From the NCBI GenBank assembly GCA_905221605.1, contig CAJNDS010002590.1, positions 298,918 to 362,917 of the forward strand: 64,000 nucleotides of DNA, given 5' to 3'. The notes under the pieces are model-generated. The model saw only the letters and a list, made by a program, of their open reading frames with translations, made no database searches and was not told the origin of the DNA. Position numbers and translations under genes: made by a program. Shown here one piece after another: positions 63,901 through 64,000 of the stretch; the first letter of the stretch is position 1, and each line of letters starts with the position of its first letter. The DNA is from Symbiodinium natans (Eukaryota; Sar; Dinophyceae; Suessiales; Symbiodiniaceae).

Positions 63901-64000
63901 AGCAGCAGCAGGTGCTTCGGAAGGTTCCTGGATTTGTCGTCGGGCCTCAGTAATGGCCTTATCAATGCTCTCAAGCTCTCCAGGACGCAAAACATCCGAC
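57946..64000 (-). CDS. Ty1/copia Pol polyprotein (5' end beyond window)
   Basis: At least 2,017 residues, numbered from the first full codon at 63,999; open to the window edge, so gag and protease are missing. Order: integrase zinc set H45/H50/C57/C60; integrase core D84, D270 (HTDQGREF) and E306 (a D-D35-E spacing, but 185 residues between the first two Asp because of an acidic insert); three RVVGKSPGVR-type repeats; a segment with H704-R-D706 and a distal H775 resembling a 2OG-Fe(II) dioxygenase core; RT of the RVT_2 type with TDVATAFLLAPL and YVDD at 1427-1430; RNase H with D1605 (VFTDASFAPEG), TAEAELQ and RCDSTAAIAL; then an extension with one membrane segment (about 1812-1833) and a C-terminal GKTIHDDIHC...TPCRHC. 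Integrase-before-RT identifies copia. No stops or frameshifts: possibly active. Confidence 0.9.
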   Translation of the reverse strand, partial: SDVLRPGELESIDKAITEARRQIQEPSEAPAAAAVSKEEEEWRQHILSGHLPYRRDCKACILGSGVGLQHRKVKAPASFALSCDLLGPLPEKGLSEDCIASRPRHRYALVAAYRAPSELLEKGGWIGARKSIEDLFAKDLLDQMAKEGKDLRGIPPIPEHDVSPAEEDHRLEEEVQDVFSWPEEEEGAPEISSTLDTVTVEVEEEEEGGLWDEEALRTTVKQLESPVPQTVLRFVRPIPSKHFTAILPAIHSIISEIERIGLPVRSLHTDQGREFLSEGLKEWCSKRSIRVSMSEPHDHKGNGLAERIVGWSKQRARTLLSSADLPVIHWPSAMQYAASLHQHRVLGTSPPAYFGQRVLFKRPVLPGNLKPWNPWSQGRYLSPSNIVTDGHVVLNDEGKLVTVRNIRANPVDPEKEVLDMPGVAADFGSESKQDDIPSYVVPTEPSEERYQPPVRRVVGKTPGVRLGVEEPPPAPLSPEEIPRLDGTKSQPPRVVGKSPGVRIGVEEPPEVEPLPLPDSKGLEEPAHRVVGKSPGGRIGTEEPPEVDQPSPFAEGLRVRPDPLHLSTDPAEPPVPAPRRKITGKTKMAKRITVVQPLEEKARSLREALSFSPGEVATLLNEALNIRPSASHQRIRGVASGCTFGAYARGSINKGITLATGERPELTRYLNAFLQHSLGDCEHPSGTPPTWVALAVFRAREVSPHRDLQNEIGSWNHAVHVKCPTLWVESTQDSNPVFGGGKQEESEVKVTSERVLAGREVQFLEGAVTFNARNWHAVPASSDWVIAGFTPLGWDRDLSDALRGFGFPVPSPVRIAMIQGGGTSSSSGELASDLQGDSAATSGISGTGSTQASIQVSSLGSTPEEGIELPDRLGAINDPDLVRALVTLNLQHRVEGLEALGVEVARDMLYVYPEDLLEEGWSLVETRLFRELVLRNLEQGPTTDARPSGPTPATPAQAGVRAIGGNGSRPTFIQEIRQRRHQRAAEERASNVSDDATAGSSEPPEGRPDPRVTPAIIEAPAQEAFDEIQQWTPIPLEVLRLAEELGSEADLVARPSDIEYANNTFDDMVRGYFWNRNGLHPIVARLALRTFARHRCDVLGLSDRHPDEEAQEESTLETPVIRMALHDHEDLEEPPLANAHSSCSSRIPAALLSPAYIILQQGVQFPKEVDQVPHVSEVQACKAELYTHDMEGRLEALQGRPLETTHTVAPAEVRRHKHHWFQAFKKELESLVGKGAIERVSGKRAAELLNDPESTVLHAKGVCTVKPGKQDEPYRRKARLVACGNESGFTDADDLYASGVAVEGLRAALVEASHNQWGAYGTDVATAFLLAPLGSQAKGRKYILRPPQILRDLALAEEGEYWVIRKAIYGLRESPRWWSEYRDQALKGVKTVDPTTGELLTLEQGQVDANILRIKGVGGETLGLMILYVDDVLFLTTESRARAIYDYIRTSLGWELDPLKQATEEEPLKFLGVNIRPLPKAPGKEPGFSLEQTAYIEEVLHAHGFSGHPSLVACPKELLHDFPNEPAGADALKRAQKITGELLWISQRSRPDISYLVHTMCCNTSKCPERVCEIGQRLLKFLAATKNVRLELRVSDPHGGVQVFTDASFAPEGAHSFGGVLIKYRGATVFWKATKLPLISVSTAEAELQTLSEGAILGQSFLASLQDVTNDMSPLHLRCDSTAAIALAEGSSSQRTRHLKVRAAALRQLVEQGMSLSHCPGDIQCADILTKALSSARLRDLSILIGLTRESEEPTASVQCLQGSGCSQGLAAWVALLMSYAGVIYGQEQHEGQAPPPPPPLVHEDPPGVSDDTWLYVALVVVVIAALGVWECLKGVGRGVYRRVETRPVVKALSRREEKLQRAVAQALERELPSPDTSSTTSIEMQARRRHRRKQTPPPPPPCDSPQGSACASGDNPWLRAPVPRPPPPHPLPPTPARPAEGTSPVRHAGVERGVRGVSVAVQTEPVLVFGVDEHAYMTPKGKTIHDDIHCRAGLHQPLGVTAKTPCRHCLGRKTRNG
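62340..62645 (-). repeat. Coding tandem repeat in the copia Pol
   Basis: Three copies of a roughly 35-residue unit with core RVVGKSPGVRIGVEEPP, in the linker after the integrase. One copy has a Thr in place of Ser and one has GGR in place of GVR. Confidence 0.85.

Overview
The window looks like dinoflagellate nuclear DNA, possibly Symbiodiniaceae or a relative; no species is claimed. Three things point there: very large amounts of the plant/dinoflagellate-type telomere heptamer (CCCTAAA/TTTAGGG) spread through the sequence rather than confined to one end, coding sequence with GC-rich third codon positions, and a Ty1/copia polyprotein of the kind common in dinoflagellates. There is no bacterial operon structure, rRNA, tRNA or CRISPR.

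Region 1 (about 1-34,900) is a mosaic. Telomere-type arrays, perfect to heavily degenerate and in both orientations, alternate with short hairpin-forming MITE-like elements (at least six families), microsatellites, homopolymer G/C tracts, a 31-bp satellite with a longer tandem repeat beside it (about 9,980-11,930), and many short GC-rich islands of 40-150 bp. The islands are not random: they read as open, GC3-rich exons, and many are bounded by splice-like sites. Where both sides are telomeric, the usual arrangement is (CCCTAAA)n-AG|exon|GTTTAGGG(n). The intervening DNA then has the form GTTTAGGG...CCCTAAA...AG, that is, introns made of inverted telomeric repeats. The clearest case is the pair of exons at 27,918-28,002 and 28,321-28,406.

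Region 2 (about 35,290-50,500) is a gene island. A 56-bp satellite lies on its left. Inside is a complete 13,066-bp element (36,748-49,813) with about 35-bp terminal inverted repeats and a perfect 8-bp target duplication (TGCTCACC), apparently inserted into a minus-strand host gene. It carries a candidate DDE-type transposase (with one 44-bp mini-intron), a complete DNA cytosine-5 methyltransferase, a two-C2H2 zinc-finger protein, a protein with a C-terminal Cys/His module, a zinc-ribbon/coiled-coil protein, a possible cupin-like protein and an Arg/Ser-rich small protein. This is a large cut-and-paste transposon with a chromatin-modifying cargo; I cannot assign it to a named superfamily.

Region 3 (about 50,700-57,480) returns to telomere-like repeat with AATTAA spacers, a 16-bp minisatellite, a large (ACTATTAAA)n foldback tandem array and a few exon-like islands.

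Region 4 (57,483-64,000) is the 3' part of a Ty1/copia retrotransposon on the minus strand. It has integrase, reverse transcriptase and RNase H with all catalytic residues, an unusual 2OG-Fe(II)-dioxygenase-like segment between integrase and RT, and a C-terminal extension with a membrane segment and a His/Cys metal-binding-like motif. The 5' end runs off the window.
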